Program-made: the position numbers and the translations under genes
Assembly (NCBI RefSeq): GCF_900545795.1
Contig: NZ_URAR01000005.1
Location: 62,001-126,000 of the forward strand
DNA: 64,000 bases
Direction of reading: 5' to 3'
Source: an uncultured Veillonella sp.
GTDB lineage: Bacteria; Bacillota; Negativicutes; Veillonellales; Veillonellaceae
Notes under the pieces: model-generated
Database searches by the model: none
What the model was told of the DNA's origin: nothing
The model's input: the letters and a program-made list of their open reading frames with translations, nothing else
Shown here: positions 51,763-60,848 of the stretch, in pieces
How the letters are laid out: the number at the start of each line of letters is the position of its first letter
How positions within the stretch are numbered: position 1 is the first letter of the stretch

Positions 51763-53133
51763 TTACATGTTTACTCGCTGTAATAACGCTACCGCCTCAC
51801 AATGGCTTGTTTGTGGGAACATATCCACAGGCTGCACGTCTTGTACTTCATAGCCAAGTTCTCGTAGGACTACAATATCTCTAGCCATGGATGCAGGGTT
51901 ACAAGACACGTATACGATTCGCTCCGGTTTCATGGTAGCTGCTGCTTTTAGGACTTCTTCTTTGCAACCAGCACGGATTGGATCAAAGACAATAACATCG
52001 GATTTAACGCCTCGTTTTACAAGGGCTGGCATTTCCTTAGCTGCATCAGCAGCAATAAACTCTGCATTAGTAATATTATTTCGCGCTGCATTAGCCTTAG
52101 CATCGACGATGGCAGGCTCTACAATTTCAATACCAATCACATGCTTTGCCTTTTGCGCTAAGAACAAGGAAATCGTCCCTGTGCCACAATATGCATCAAT
52201 GACTGTTTCATAGCCAGTAAGATTAGCATACTCTAGTGCCTTTTTATATAATACATTGGTTTGCTCTGGATTCACTTGGAAAAATGAGTGCGGTGACAAA
52301 CGAAACTCCAATGTATCAATAGTATCACTAATCGTATTATCGCCCCAAAGTAAGGTACAATCTGCCCCCATAATAACATTGGTTTTCTTCGGATTATGAT
52401 TCAACACAATGCTTTTCACTTCAGGCATTTCAGCTCGAATCGTGCTAATCCAATGGTCTTTATTCGCTAAGGAAGACTTCGTTGACACGATAATAAGCAT
52501 CCACCCATTTTTACCAATGCGGCCAATAATATGGCGAATCTCCCCTTCACCGGTTACTTCATTATATGGTTCAAGGCCACTTTCATTGATGAGTCGCTCA
52601 CAGACTTGAGCCATTTTATTATTCCCTTCATCCTGGATTTTACAATCTACGCAAGGCACAATAGAATGTGACCCCATGGCATAAAAGCCAAGCTCCGCCC
52701 TGCCTGCACGACCACCTACAGGAATTTGCATTTTATTGCGATAATGCCACGGCGTAGTAGGTCCTAAAGTAGGTAGAACTACATCGGGATTTGTCTGACC
52801 AATGCGCTCCATAATATCACGCACTTTTTGAGTCTTCAAACGCAATTGCTCTTCATAGCTTACATGTTGCAACTGACAGCCACCACAAATGCCATATACA
52901 GGGCAATCTGGTGTAATGCGATGCGGCGAGGCTTCTAAAATCTCTACAATCTTGCCCGTAGCATACTTCTTCTTTACTAAATCAATGCGCACTTTTACTA
53001 CTTCTTCAGGTAACGCAAAAGGAACAAACACAGTAAAGCCTTCATATCGGCCTACGCCTTCACCGCTATTACCTAAACCATTAATGCGCACTTCATAGAC
53101 TTGACCCTTTTCCACAGGTACAATTGACTTCAT
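51763..53133 (-). CDS. rlmD: 23S rRNA (uracil-5-)-methyltransferase RlmD-type
   Basis: RumA/RlmD-type SAM-dependent methyltransferase of 456 residues. It has an N-terminal TRAM domain (YEVRINGLGNSGEGVGRYEGFTVFVPFALPEEVVKVRI) and iron-sulfur cysteines (CPVYGICGGCQLQH and CVDCK). The SAM motif is VIDAYCGTGTISLFLAQ, with the catalytic cysteine in VYVSCNPASMARDI. It methylates uridine in 23S rRNA; which site cannot be told. AAGGAG lies 8 bases before the ATG. Confidence 0.93.
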   Translation of the reverse strand: MKSIVPVEKGQVYEVRINGLGNSGEGVGRYEGFTVFVPFALPEEVVKVRIDLVKKKYATGKIVEILEASPHRITPDCPVYGICGGCQLQHVSYEEQLRLKTQKVRDIMERIGQTNPDVVLPTLGPTTPWHYRNKMQIPVGGRAGRAELGFYAMGSHSIVPCVDCKIQDEGNNKMAQVCERLINESGLEPYNEVTGEGEIRHIIGRIGKNGWMLIIVSTKSSLANKDHWISTIRAEMPEVKSIVLNHNPKKTNVIMGADCTLLWGDNTISDTIDTLEFRLSPHSFFQVNPEQTNVLYKKALEYANLTGYETVIDAYCGTGTISLFLAQKAKHVIGIEIVEPAIVDAKANAARNNITNAEFIAADAAKEMPALVKRGVKSDVIVFDPIRAGCKEEVLKAAATMKPERIVYVSCNPASMARDIVVLRELGYEVQDVQPVDMFPQTSHCEAVALLQRVNM

Positions 53134-53200
53134 TGTTATAACTCCTTTTCATCTCATTGGGCTACTCATGCCTCATTTCAGTCTGTTTATATCCCTCTTA

Positions 53201-54031
53201 TTATACACTATATTCAATGCTTCGCTTAACTGGAATATAAAGTTTTGTCACATACTGTTCCACCTGTTTAGTAGCCACTTGTCCGATAGTATATTCTTCG
53301 AAAATATCACCATTTACTTCATAGCCCATAGATTCCAGTTTTTGGATTAAATAAGGATATGAGTCAATCAATGTTTCATAAGATCCCTTCACATATGTTA
53401 TAGCGTAAAGCCCACCAGGTCGCACGGTAGATGTGACTTCAGTTGTAATCCTATATAGGCGATGGATACGAGTAAAGTCATTGGCTTTAACGTCTGCTTC
53501 AGCGAGCACTGAGCCAGTATATACAACACCAGACATTTGAGCATCTTTTACAAATTTCGTGTAGGCTTCGCCCCAATAAGTATTTGAGGTAACAGCCTCG
53601 TCTCCTAAAAACTCACTATATACAATAGGCTGATCCTGTAACTCTATAAAATTAAATTCTTCTATTTTCGCATGTAAGCCTTCAAGAGTTTGTTCTTTTA
53701 CATAATGCAAACTATGTTGTAATTTTTGTAATCGCTTTATTTCTTCCGCCACTTTTACTTCTTGCTCTGCCATTAATTGAAATAGTTGCTCTGGCGTAGG
53801 ATTTTCTGTATATGAGCTTAGCTCTTTAATAGATACGCCCATTTCACGGAGGGAGTATAAAACCCAGAATACCTCGATTTGACTGGCATCATAATAGCGA
53901 TAGCCATTTTCACCCACTATAGCAGGCTTAAAAAGATTTATTTTATCATAATAAAGCAAAGTATCTTTATTTATGCCAAATAATTTGGCAAATGCTCCTG
54001 TTGTATAGCGAGTACGACCAATTCGTTGCAT
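53201..54031 (-). CDS. MerR-family regulator with GyrI-like ligand domain
   Basis: The 276-residue protein has an N-terminal MerR winged helix (TGAFAKLFGINKDTLLYYDKINLFKPAIVGENGYRYYDASQIEVFWVLYSLREMGVSI) and a coiled linker (AEEIKRLQKLQHSLHYVKEQ). The C-terminal domain (about 125-276) is of the GyrI/Bac_rhamnosidase-like effector-binding type, as in BmrR/TipA-like multidrug sensors. AAGGAGG lies 5 bases before the ATG. The divergent GNAT gene is a possible target, but no MerR-type operator with a long spacer was found. Confidence 0.87.
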   Translation of the reverse strand: MQRIGRTRYTTGAFAKLFGINKDTLLYYDKINLFKPAIVGENGYRYYDASQIEVFWVLYSLREMGVSIKELSSYTENPTPEQLFQLMAEQEVKVAEEIKRLQKLQHSLHYVKEQTLEGLHAKIEEFNFIELQDQPIVYSEFLGDEAVTSNTYWGEAYTKFVKDAQMSGVVYTGSVLAEADVKANDFTRIHRLYRITTEVTSTVRPGGLYAITYVKGSYETLIDSYPYLIQKLESMGYEVNGDIFEEYTIGQVATKQVEQYVTKLYIPVKRSIEYSV

Positions 54032-54174
54032 GCTATCCTCCTTCGTAAATTATATTTAGCCTATTTTTAATTCTAAAACTATTGACCCTAGACTTACTCT
54101 ATAGTTTATACTACATTTGCCGAAAGCTCAATGACAATAAATTCCACGAAAAGAACTCTAGCTCAAAGCATACC

Positions 54175-54243
54175 ATCTCTAATGACTTACTATCTTTAAT
54201 AACTTGCTAGCTCTATAACTTACTATCTCTAATGACTTACTAT
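54175..54243. repeat. 19-base direct repeat before the GNAT gene
   Basis: ATCTCTAATGACTTACTAT occurs exactly at 54175-54193 and 54225-54243, with degenerate copies between (ACTTGCTAGCTCTATA). Confidence 0.85.
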
Positions 54244-54264
54244 ATTAACGAAAAGGAAAATCTC

Positions 54265-54837
54265 ATGCTAACTTACATTCCCATTACTAATAAATCAGAA
54301 GATTATTACAAGATAAAAACCTTATATCGCCATAGCTTCCCTACGCTAGAGCAATTACCCTGGCCTTTATTGTCATATCGTGCACTTACTGGTTCTGCTT
54401 GGCTCCTCAGTTTTTATGAGGCAAATCAATTTATTGGTTTTGCCTATATAATTCCTCATCGAGATATACTTTGCATTATGTTTATGGCAATTACACCAAA
54501 TCAACAAGGCTTAGGCTATGGCAGTCAAATCTTACAGCAAATAGAACGGGATTTTAAGAACTATCGACTCTGTCTCTACATGGAAGAGCTAAACCCAAAA
54601 GCCCCCAATTATGAAGAACGAATCCAGCGTAGTCAATTTTATTTTCGCAATGGCTATACGCCTATGCACTATACAGTCCATGAATCAGGTGTAGTGTATG
54701 ACATGCTAGCTGCTAATGGCAAAGTAAGCGAACTAGAGTACACAGAACTAATGAATAATTTTTTAGGCCCATATTTGCGACATATATATCACAACTCCCT
54801 GGAGCCAATCTTTACAGCATTAAAGTATATCTCTTAA
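54265..54837 (+). CDS. GNAT-family N-acetyltransferase
   Basis: The 190-residue protein has the GNAT core with the acetyl-CoA loop FMAITPNQQGLGYGSQILQQIE (motif A, Q-x-x-G-x-G) and upstream strands FIGFAYIIPHRDILCIM. The substrate is unknown. The frame opens at 54232, but AAAAGGAAAATCTC precedes the ATG at 54265. It is transcribed away from the MerR gene and ends in a terminator shared with pyc. Confidence 0.85.
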   Translation: MLTYIPITNKSEDYYKIKTLYRHSFPTLEQLPWPLLSYRALTGSAWLLSFYEANQFIGFAYIIPHRDILCIMFMAITPNQQGLGYGSQILQQIERDFKNYRLCLYMEELNPKAPNYEERIQRSQFYFRNGYTPMHYTVHESGVVYDMLAANGKVSELEYTELMNNFLGPYLRHIYHNSLEPIFTALKYIS

Positions 54838-54885
54838 TTATACTACTGTTTCAGTTGAAGTCATGCTGTATAAACTTAATAACAC

Positions 54886-54933
54886 AAAAGAGATGTTATG
54901 AAATGACATATATCACTTCACAACATCTCTTTT
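54886..54933 (+). terminator. bidirectional terminator between GNAT and pyc
   Basis: Arms AAAAGAGATGTT (54886-54897) and AACATCTCTTTT (54922-54933), with inner TGAA/TTCA pairing and T-runs on both strands. Confidence 0.85.
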
Positions 54934-55087
54934 AATTTTTATAGGCTATAAGTTTAAATGTCTAATCTCAACTCTTATTCGCCTCTATAATGTGCCAATA
55001 TAATATAGAGGCTTAGCATTACTGTGCGATAGACAGGCCTTACTAGCATTTTTAGTATTAGTAGCCCTTAGTATTATATCAATCTAA

Positions 55088-58000
55088 TTAGCTAGCTTGA
55101 CCTTCTTGAATCTTAATGAGGCAATCGCCACTTTCGATGCGGCTGCCTTCACGCACGTAGATTTCACCAACTAAACCATCTACTGGAGCGGTAATCGTTG
55201 TTTCCATCTTCATAGCTTCTGTTACTACTAATGGTTCACCTTTAGTAACTAATTGACCTTTATTTACAAGAATCTTAACTACAGAACCAGATAATGTAGC
55301 ACCAACTTCACCAGGTTGTGATTTATCTACTTTATGACGTACAACACCAGTAGTCTTCACATGTTTATCGCGAATCTTAATATCGCGCGGCTGACCATTG
55401 AATTCAAAGCTTACAATACGATTACCATCTTCATCGACTTCACTAATGTGAATCAATTTAATGATGAGCATTTTACCTTTTTCAATAGTTACATGAATGG
55501 CTGTACCACGTTTCATACCAAAGAAGAAGGTTGGTGTATCAAGTGTTGAAATATCGTCATAATCACTGAGGAATTCTACATGATCGCTGAATACTTTTGG
55601 ATATAAGCAATAAGCGATTACATCTTCATCAGTAGCTTTAGAGCCCATTTCAACTAAATGTTTACGCACATCTTCAAAATCAACAGGTTCTAAGAATTTA
55701 CCAGGACGACCAGCCAATGGCTTCTTCCCTTTTAAAATAATCTTTTGTAATTTTTCAGGGAAGCCTTGATATGGTACACCTAGATACCCTTGGAAGAATT
55801 CAACTACGGATTGTGGGAAATCTAGAGTTTCCCCTTTAGCATATACATCTTCTTCAGTTAAATCATTTTGTACCATGAATAAAGTCATATCACCAACTAC
55901 TTTAGAGGATGGCGTTACTTTGATAATATCGCCAAACATCATATTTACTTGATGATACATTTTCTTAATTTCAGCCCAACGTTCGCCAAGGCCTACACTC
56001 TTAGCTTGTTGTTGCAAGTTAGAATACTGGCCACCAGGCATTTCATGTTGATACACTTCAGTGCTTGGATATGGATTTGTTTTATCCACACCTTTGTAAT
56101 ACGGACGAATGGACGCAAAATAATCACTCATTCGTTCCATATATTCAGCATCAAGAACTGGTTGACGTTCATGACCGGTTAAACCATAGTACAAGGAATT
56201 CATGCTTGGTTGACTAGTACCATTAGCAAACGCGGAATATGCCACATCCACTACATCAACGCCAGCATCAATAGCACGCCCTAAAGAGTATAACGCATTG
56301 CCTGCCCCTTCATGAGTATGAAGATGAATTGGCACATTGACAGCATCTTTAAGCGCCGCTACTAAATTATATGCTGCTTGAGGTTTTAAAAGGCCTGCCA
56401 TATCTTTAATCGCAATGATATTAGCACCAGCTTTTTCCACTTCTTTCGCCATTTTAACATAATAATCTAGATTATATTTTGTACGACTTGCATCTAAAAT
56501 ATCGCCCGTATAGCAAAGTGCCACTTCAGCAATTTTATTTTGATTACGTACTTCATCAATGGCTACATGCATATTATCTAAGCTGTTTAAGCTATCGAAT
56601 ACGCGGAATACGTCGATACCATTTTTAGCTGATAATTCAATGAATTTGCGCACTACATTGTCTGGATAGCTTGTGTATCCTACAGCATTAGCACCGCGAA
56701 GCAACATCTGTAATAGTACATTAGGCACTTCTTTGCGGAACATGCGTAAACGTTCCCATGGATCTTCATGTAAGAAGCGATACGCTACGTCAAATGTAGC
56801 ACCGCCCCAACATTCAAGGGAGAATAAATTAGGTACCCCACGAGCTGCTTCCCCAGCAACGCGCGCCATATCGGCTGTACGAAGACGTGTAGCAAATAAA
56901 GATTGATGCGCATCACGCCATGTTGTATCAGTAAAATATACCTTTTGTTCACCCATTAACCATTTACTGAATCCTTCAGGACCTAATTCATCAAGCTTTT
57001 GCTTAGTCCCTGCTGGTGGATCCATTGGAAGCATTGGTGGCATTTGAATTGGTTCAAAATTAGGTAACTCTTCATGCCCTAAGTTTTGATAGCCATTTAC
57101 CGTTACATTCGCAATATAACGCATCATTTTAGTACCACGGTCACGCACTTGTTTGAACACGAATAATTCAGGATGTTCATCAATGAAGTTTACATTACAT
57201 TTACCGGATACAAAGGTTGGATTTTCCAATACATTGATAAGGAAATGAATATTAGTTTTTACACCGCGAATACGGAACTCACGAAGACAGCGAATCATTT
57301 TATTAATACAGTCTTCTGGAGTCAATGCATGTGAAGAGGCTTTAACTAATAAAGAATCATAGTATGGAGTAATAACGGACCCTGTGAAAGCATTGCCGCC
57401 GTCAAGACGAATACCAAATCCACCACTAGAGCGATAAGCCATCAATTTACCAGTGTCTGGCATGAAGTTATTGCTTGGGTCTTCTGTAGTAATACGACAT
57501 TGAATAGCTTGACCAATGCATTTAATATCTTCTTGTTGTGGCATGCCAACAACTTCATCAAATAAGGAATATCCTTCGGCAACGCGAATTTGTGTATGCA
57601 CAATATCAATGCCTGTTACAAGCTCAGTAATAGTATGTTCTACTTGAATACGAGGGTTTACTTCTATGAAGTAGAAGTTGCCATCAGCTGTTACTAAGAA
57701 TTCAACGGTACCAGCGCCTACATAATTTACATTTTTCATGAGCTTAACAGCAGCATTACAAATGCGTTCGCGAGTTTCTAGTGGCAACGCCCAAGCTGGA
57801 GCAATTTCAACTACTTTTTGATGACGACGTTGTACGGAACAGTCGCGTTCATGTAAATGAACTACATTGCCATGTTCGTCACCAATAATCTGTACTTCAA
57901 TATGTTTTGGTTCTACGATGAGTTTTTCTACATATACATCATCATCGCCAAACGCCATTTTAGCTTCTGATTTAGCGCGGTCATACGCATCGCGTAATTC

Positions 58001-58534
58001 ATCCATGGACTCAACGGCACGCATACCGCGACCACCACCGCCATTAACGGCTTTAATCATAAGTGGGAAGCCATGTGTTTTAGCAAACTCTTCTAATTCC
58101 TCAAAATTATTAAGAGGGCCATCACTACCAGGAATCATTGGAATATCAGCTAACTTAGCTTGAATACGAGCATTTACTTTATCGCCAAACATTTCCAAAT
58201 GGTCAAGATGTGGACCAATAAAAATAATTCCTTCTTCTTCACAGCGTTTTGCAAATTTAGCGTTCTCTGCTAAAAAGCCATAGCCAGGATGAATGGCATC
58301 TACATCATGTTCATGAGCGATGCGAATAATATCTTCAATATCAAGATATGCATCTACTGGCTTTTTACCACGGCCAACTAAATACGCTTCATCCGCTTGG
58401 TTACGATGTAATGACAGCGAATCTTCCTTAGAATAAATAGCTACTGTGCGAATACCCATTTCATTACATGCGCGAAATACGCGAATAGCAATTTCTCCAC
58501 GATTCGCTACCAATACAGACTTAATTTCTTTCAT
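55088..58534 (-). CDS. pyc: pyruvate carboxylase
   Basis: Biotin enzyme of about 1148 residues that carboxylates pyruvate to oxaloacetate with ATP and bicarbonate. Biotin carboxylase is at residues 1-455 (VLVANRGEIAIRVFRACNEMG, KAVNGGGGRGMRAV, FIEVNPRIQVEHTITE). The carboxyltransferase is at about 525-1000 (TTWRDAHQSLFATRLRT, metal and catalytic residues, VPIHLHTHEGAGN). The C-terminal biotin carrier has EAMKMETT. All parts are complete. In lactate-using Veillonella this enzyme feeds gluconeogenesis and the propionate route. The frame opens at 58603; GGAGG before the ATG at 58534 fixes the start. Confidence 0.97.
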   Translation of the reverse strand: MKEIKSVLVANRGEIAIRVFRACNEMGIRTVAIYSKEDSLSLHRNQADEAYLVGRGKKPVDAYLDIEDIIRIAHEHDVDAIHPGYGFLAENAKFAKRCEEEGIIFIGPHLDHLEMFGDKVNARIQAKLADIPMIPGSDGPLNNFEELEEFAKTHGFPLMIKAVNGGGGRGMRAVESMDELRDAYDRAKSEAKMAFGDDDVYVEKLIVEPKHIEVQIIGDEHGNVVHLHERDCSVQRRHQKVVEIAPAWALPLETRERICNAAVKLMKNVNYVGAGTVEFLVTADGNFYFIEVNPRIQVEHTITELVTGIDIVHTQIRVAEGYSLFDEVVGMPQQEDIKCIGQAIQCRITTEDPSNNFMPDTGKLMAYRSSGGFGIRLDGGNAFTGSVITPYYDSLLVKASSHALTPEDCINKMIRCLREFRIRGVKTNIHFLINVLENPTFVSGKCNVNFIDEHPELFVFKQVRDRGTKMMRYIANVTVNGYQNLGHEELPNFEPIQMPPMLPMDPPAGTKQKLDELGPEGFSKWLMGEQKVYFTDTTWRDAHQSLFATRLRTADMARVAGEAARGVPNLFSLECWGGATFDVAYRFLHEDPWERLRMFRKEVPNVLLQMLLRGANAVGYTSYPDNVVRKFIELSAKNGIDVFRVFDSLNSLDNMHVAIDEVRNQNKIAEVALCYTGDILDASRTKYNLDYYVKMAKEVEKAGANIIAIKDMAGLLKPQAAYNLVAALKDAVNVPIHLHTHEGAGNALYSLGRAIDAGVDVVDVAYSAFANGTSQPSMNSLYYGLTGHERQPVLDAEYMERMSDYFASIRPYYKGVDKTNPYPSTEVYQHEMPGGQYSNLQQQAKSVGLGERWAEIKKMYHQVNMMFGDIIKVTPSSKVVGDMTLFMVQNDLTEEDVYAKGETLDFPQSVVEFFQGYLGVPYQGFPEKLQKIILKGKKPLAGRPGKFLEPVDFEDVRKHLVEMGSKATDEDVIAYCLYPKVFSDHVEFLSDYDDISTLDTPTFFFGMKRGTAIHVTIEKGKMLIIKLIHISEVDEDGNRIVSFEFNGQPRDIKIRDKHVKTTGVVRHKVDKSQPGEVGATLSGSVVKILVNKGQLVTKGEPLVVTEAMKMETTITAPVDGLVGEIYVREGSRIESGDCLIKIQEGQAS

Positions 58535-58547
58535 CAGACTTCCTCCC

Positions 58548-58601
58548 TCAATATTCAATATTGATATACTTAATATTGTAGAAGTATTCAATAATGAATA
58601 C
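58548..58601. promoter_or_regulatory. paired TATTCAATA dyads in the pyc upstream region
   Basis: TATTCAATA occurs at 58552-58560 and 58585-58593, 33 bases apart (three helical turns). Each lies in a dyad: a perfect 17-base palindrome at 58548-58564 (arms TCAATATT/AATATTGA) and arms GTATTCA/TGAATAC at 58584-58601. The first adjoins the Shine-Dalgarno. They may be operators of a pyc regulator. Confidence 0.45.
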
Positions 58602-58726
58602 AACCTATTTTTTCATGTATACACGATACATATATGTAACTTTTGAACATGTATTCCTTTGTTATACTACAGCCTATGTGGCTCCTTCTATATAGTTACC
58701 ATCTAAAGAAGCCTTCTAATCAAAAC

Positions 58727-59425
58727 TTAACCTTGGTACAACTGGAATAGTCCAAAAAAGTATAATGCCTCTAAGACCATAACAACGCCCATAATACGCT
58801 TAAACCAAAGTACGTACAGGCGATAATTAGGTTGTATTACTACGCGCCCTAAGCGCTCCAAACGACCTGTTAACCAGAATACAGGAATTAAATATCCTAT
58901 AATAAAGGAAATAATCATAATAGAAGCAAGCTTCCACCCTGCTACCGCTAACGTCGCTACAATCCAAATATAAATGGGCAAGCGATCATAGCGCCAACTT
59001 AAACCACTTTTGATACCGCGCCAAACAATGGACAGCGTGCGCTGCCACACCTTAGATTTCCGCTCAATACGTCGATCTTCGCGGGCTGAAAATGGCACTG
59101 GATGGATAAAAGCGACCCACTCAAAAGACTGTAAGGCCATAGTCAAGAGCAATAAGCTCCAAATCACATAGGACCAACGGCCAATGGTATAGGGACCTAA
59201 AATCCAAGATCCTACTATACCAACTACAATAACCGATGCCACCATGCCAATCGCATAGTACATGCGCTTATATACATGACCGACTAAACGGGGCAAAATA
59301 GTTGCCACCGTTTCAGGCACTAAAGACGTGCCGATGCCAGTCAAAAACATAAGACCTACTAAAATCATTTGCCCTATAGGTGTACGCAGTATATCCGATA
59401 AGTACAAAGTATATTCAATTAACAT
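58727..59425 (-). CDS. polytopic membrane protein of unknown function
   Basis: The 232-residue protein has about six hydrophobic segments (QMILVGLMFLTGIGTSLVP, YYAIGMVASVIVVGIVGSWIL, YVIWSLLLLTMALQ, LPIYIWIVATLAVAGWKLASIMIISFIIGYLIPVFWL, FKRIMGVVMVLEALYFFGLF) and a basic cytoplasmic loop (about 110-140). The layout recalls CcdA/LysE-type transporters, but no cysteine pair or family motif is present, so I do not assign it. It starts 9 bases after the M18 aminopeptidase stop, so the two are probably co-transcribed. Confidence 0.75.
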   Translation of the reverse strand: MLIEYTLYLSDILRTPIGQMILVGLMFLTGIGTSLVPETVATILPRLVGHVYKRMYYAIGMVASVIVVGIVGSWILGPYTIGRWSYVIWSLLLLTMALQSFEWVAFIHPVPFSAREDRRIERKSKVWQRTLSIVWRGIKSGLSWRYDRLPIYIWIVATLAVAGWKLASIMIISFIIGYLIPVFWLTGRLERLGRVVIQPNYRLYVLWFKRIMGVVMVLEALYFFGLFQLYQG

Positions 59426-59434
59426 ACACGCTTC

Positions 59435-60727
59435 CTAACCTAAAAACTCGCGCATGAGATTTTCTAATGCCTCTTGATCAAAGGCACCCATAGTTTCTCG
59501 TGCGGAATGCATCGCTAATAAAGGTACACCTACATCCATAGTGCGAATTGGCAAAATAGATGACGAAATGGAGCCCACTGTAGAGCCACCAGGGATATCC
59601 GAGCGATTTACATACACTTGATACGGAATATTGGCAGTTTCACAGATAGACGATACCACACCAATGGCCTTAGCATCACCTGCATAGGACTGGCTAGCTG
59701 CAATTTTAAGGACTACCCCTTTATTTAAAATAGGGAAATTAGTAATATCATTTTTCTCTGGATAGTTTGGATGATATGCATGCGCCACATCAGAGGAAAT
59801 CATAAAGCCGCGGGCCATATCGGCATACATGTGTTCCTTCGTATAGCCTTGACTCATATAAATGCGCTCTAGTACTTGAGGCAGAACCATGGAGGCACCA
59901 CCTTGTTTAGTCCGGCTGCCCACTTCTTCATTGTCAAATAAAGCAATCATGCGCAAGCCATCTACATTCGCTTCCTTAGCCGCTTTAATCCCTTCTAAAC
60001 AAGCCATGCAAGACGTTAAATTATCTAAACGTGGCGAGCTAATAAACTCATCATTGCGACCTAATGTAGTGCCCCCTTCTACAGGGTATACAGTCAACTC
60101 ATAGGAAATAATATCCTCTGGATTGCAATGCACTTCTTCGCTTAAAAAGCTAAGCCATTCTTCCTCTAATGGCGCACTTTCATCAGGTAATTGCCCCATC
60201 ATCATAAAAATAGGTAACATGTGATTTTGTTTATTTAAGGCTACGCCCTCATTGATTTGACGATTCATGTGAATGGCCAAATTAGGAATAGTCAATAAAG
60301 GTCTCTGCACATCAATATAATGAACTTTTGGCTCATATAAATCGTCTTGGCGGCATACTACCACGCCCGCTAAAGATAAGGGACGATCAAGCCAAGTATT
60401 TAAAATGAGACCGCCATAGGATTCAACATTAAGTCGCCCATAGCCTTTGTTTTCTAATAAAGGATTAGGCTTAATGCGAAGGGCTGGAAAATCTGTATGA
60501 GCTGAGCCTACATGAAGAGACTCTCTCATATGCTGACCAATGTGAAAGGCCACTAAGGTAGAGTCATACACTTTCACAAAATAGTCGCCAGGCGTTAAAT
60601 TCCACTCTTCACCTAAGGTGATTTCTTTAAAACCTGCACGCTGTAAAAAATCCGCCGAGGCCATTACAGTATGGTACGGCGAAGTGCTTCTATCAATATA
60701 TTCTAATAACTTTGCTATTGTGTTCAT
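59435..60727 (-). CDS. M18 family aminopeptidase (430-residue type)
   Basis: Zinc aminopeptidase of the classical M18 type (ApeB/aspartyl aminopeptidase-like). Motifs are LHVGSAHTDFPALRIKPNPLLENKGYGRLNVESYGG (metal His/Asp), IALFDNEEVGSRTKQGGAS (catalytic and metal Glu), MISSDVAHAYHPNYPEKND and the C-terminal LLAMHSARE (metal His). It would remove N-terminal acidic residues from peptides in the cytoplasm. It differs clearly from the 464-residue M18 at 26604-27998. GAGGTGAATT precedes the ATG. Confidence 0.93.
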   Translation of the reverse strand: MNTIAKLLEYIDRSTSPYHTVMASADFLQRAGFKEITLGEEWNLTPGDYFVKVYDSTLVAFHIGQHMRESLHVGSAHTDFPALRIKPNPLLENKGYGRLNVESYGGLILNTWLDRPLSLAGVVVCRQDDLYEPKVHYIDVQRPLLTIPNLAIHMNRQINEGVALNKQNHMLPIFMMMGQLPDESAPLEEEWLSFLSEEVHCNPEDIISYELTVYPVEGGTTLGRNDEFISSPRLDNLTSCMACLEGIKAAKEANVDGLRMIALFDNEEVGSRTKQGGASMVLPQVLERIYMSQGYTKEHMYADMARGFMISSDVAHAYHPNYPEKNDITNFPILNKGVVLKIAASQSYAGDAKAIGVVSSICETANIPYQVYVNRSDIPGGSTVGSISSSILPIRTMDVGVPLLAMHSARETMGAFDQEALENLMREFLG

Positions 60728-60785
60728 AATTCACCTCTTGAACTAGACAATGTACATTTAATTATAACACATTTTAGCGTAAAAC

Positions 60786-60815
60786 TAAAAAGCGAGGACC
60801 CAATGGATCCTCGCT
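60786..60815 (-). terminator. terminator of the DASS transporter gene
   Basis: Arms AGCGAGGACC (60791-60800) and GGATCCTCGCT (60805-60815) pair on the minus strand with one wobble, then TTTTTAG. Confidence 0.85.
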
Positions 60816-60848
60816 CAAAGAGATATCATAAACCTCGTATAACCTAAA

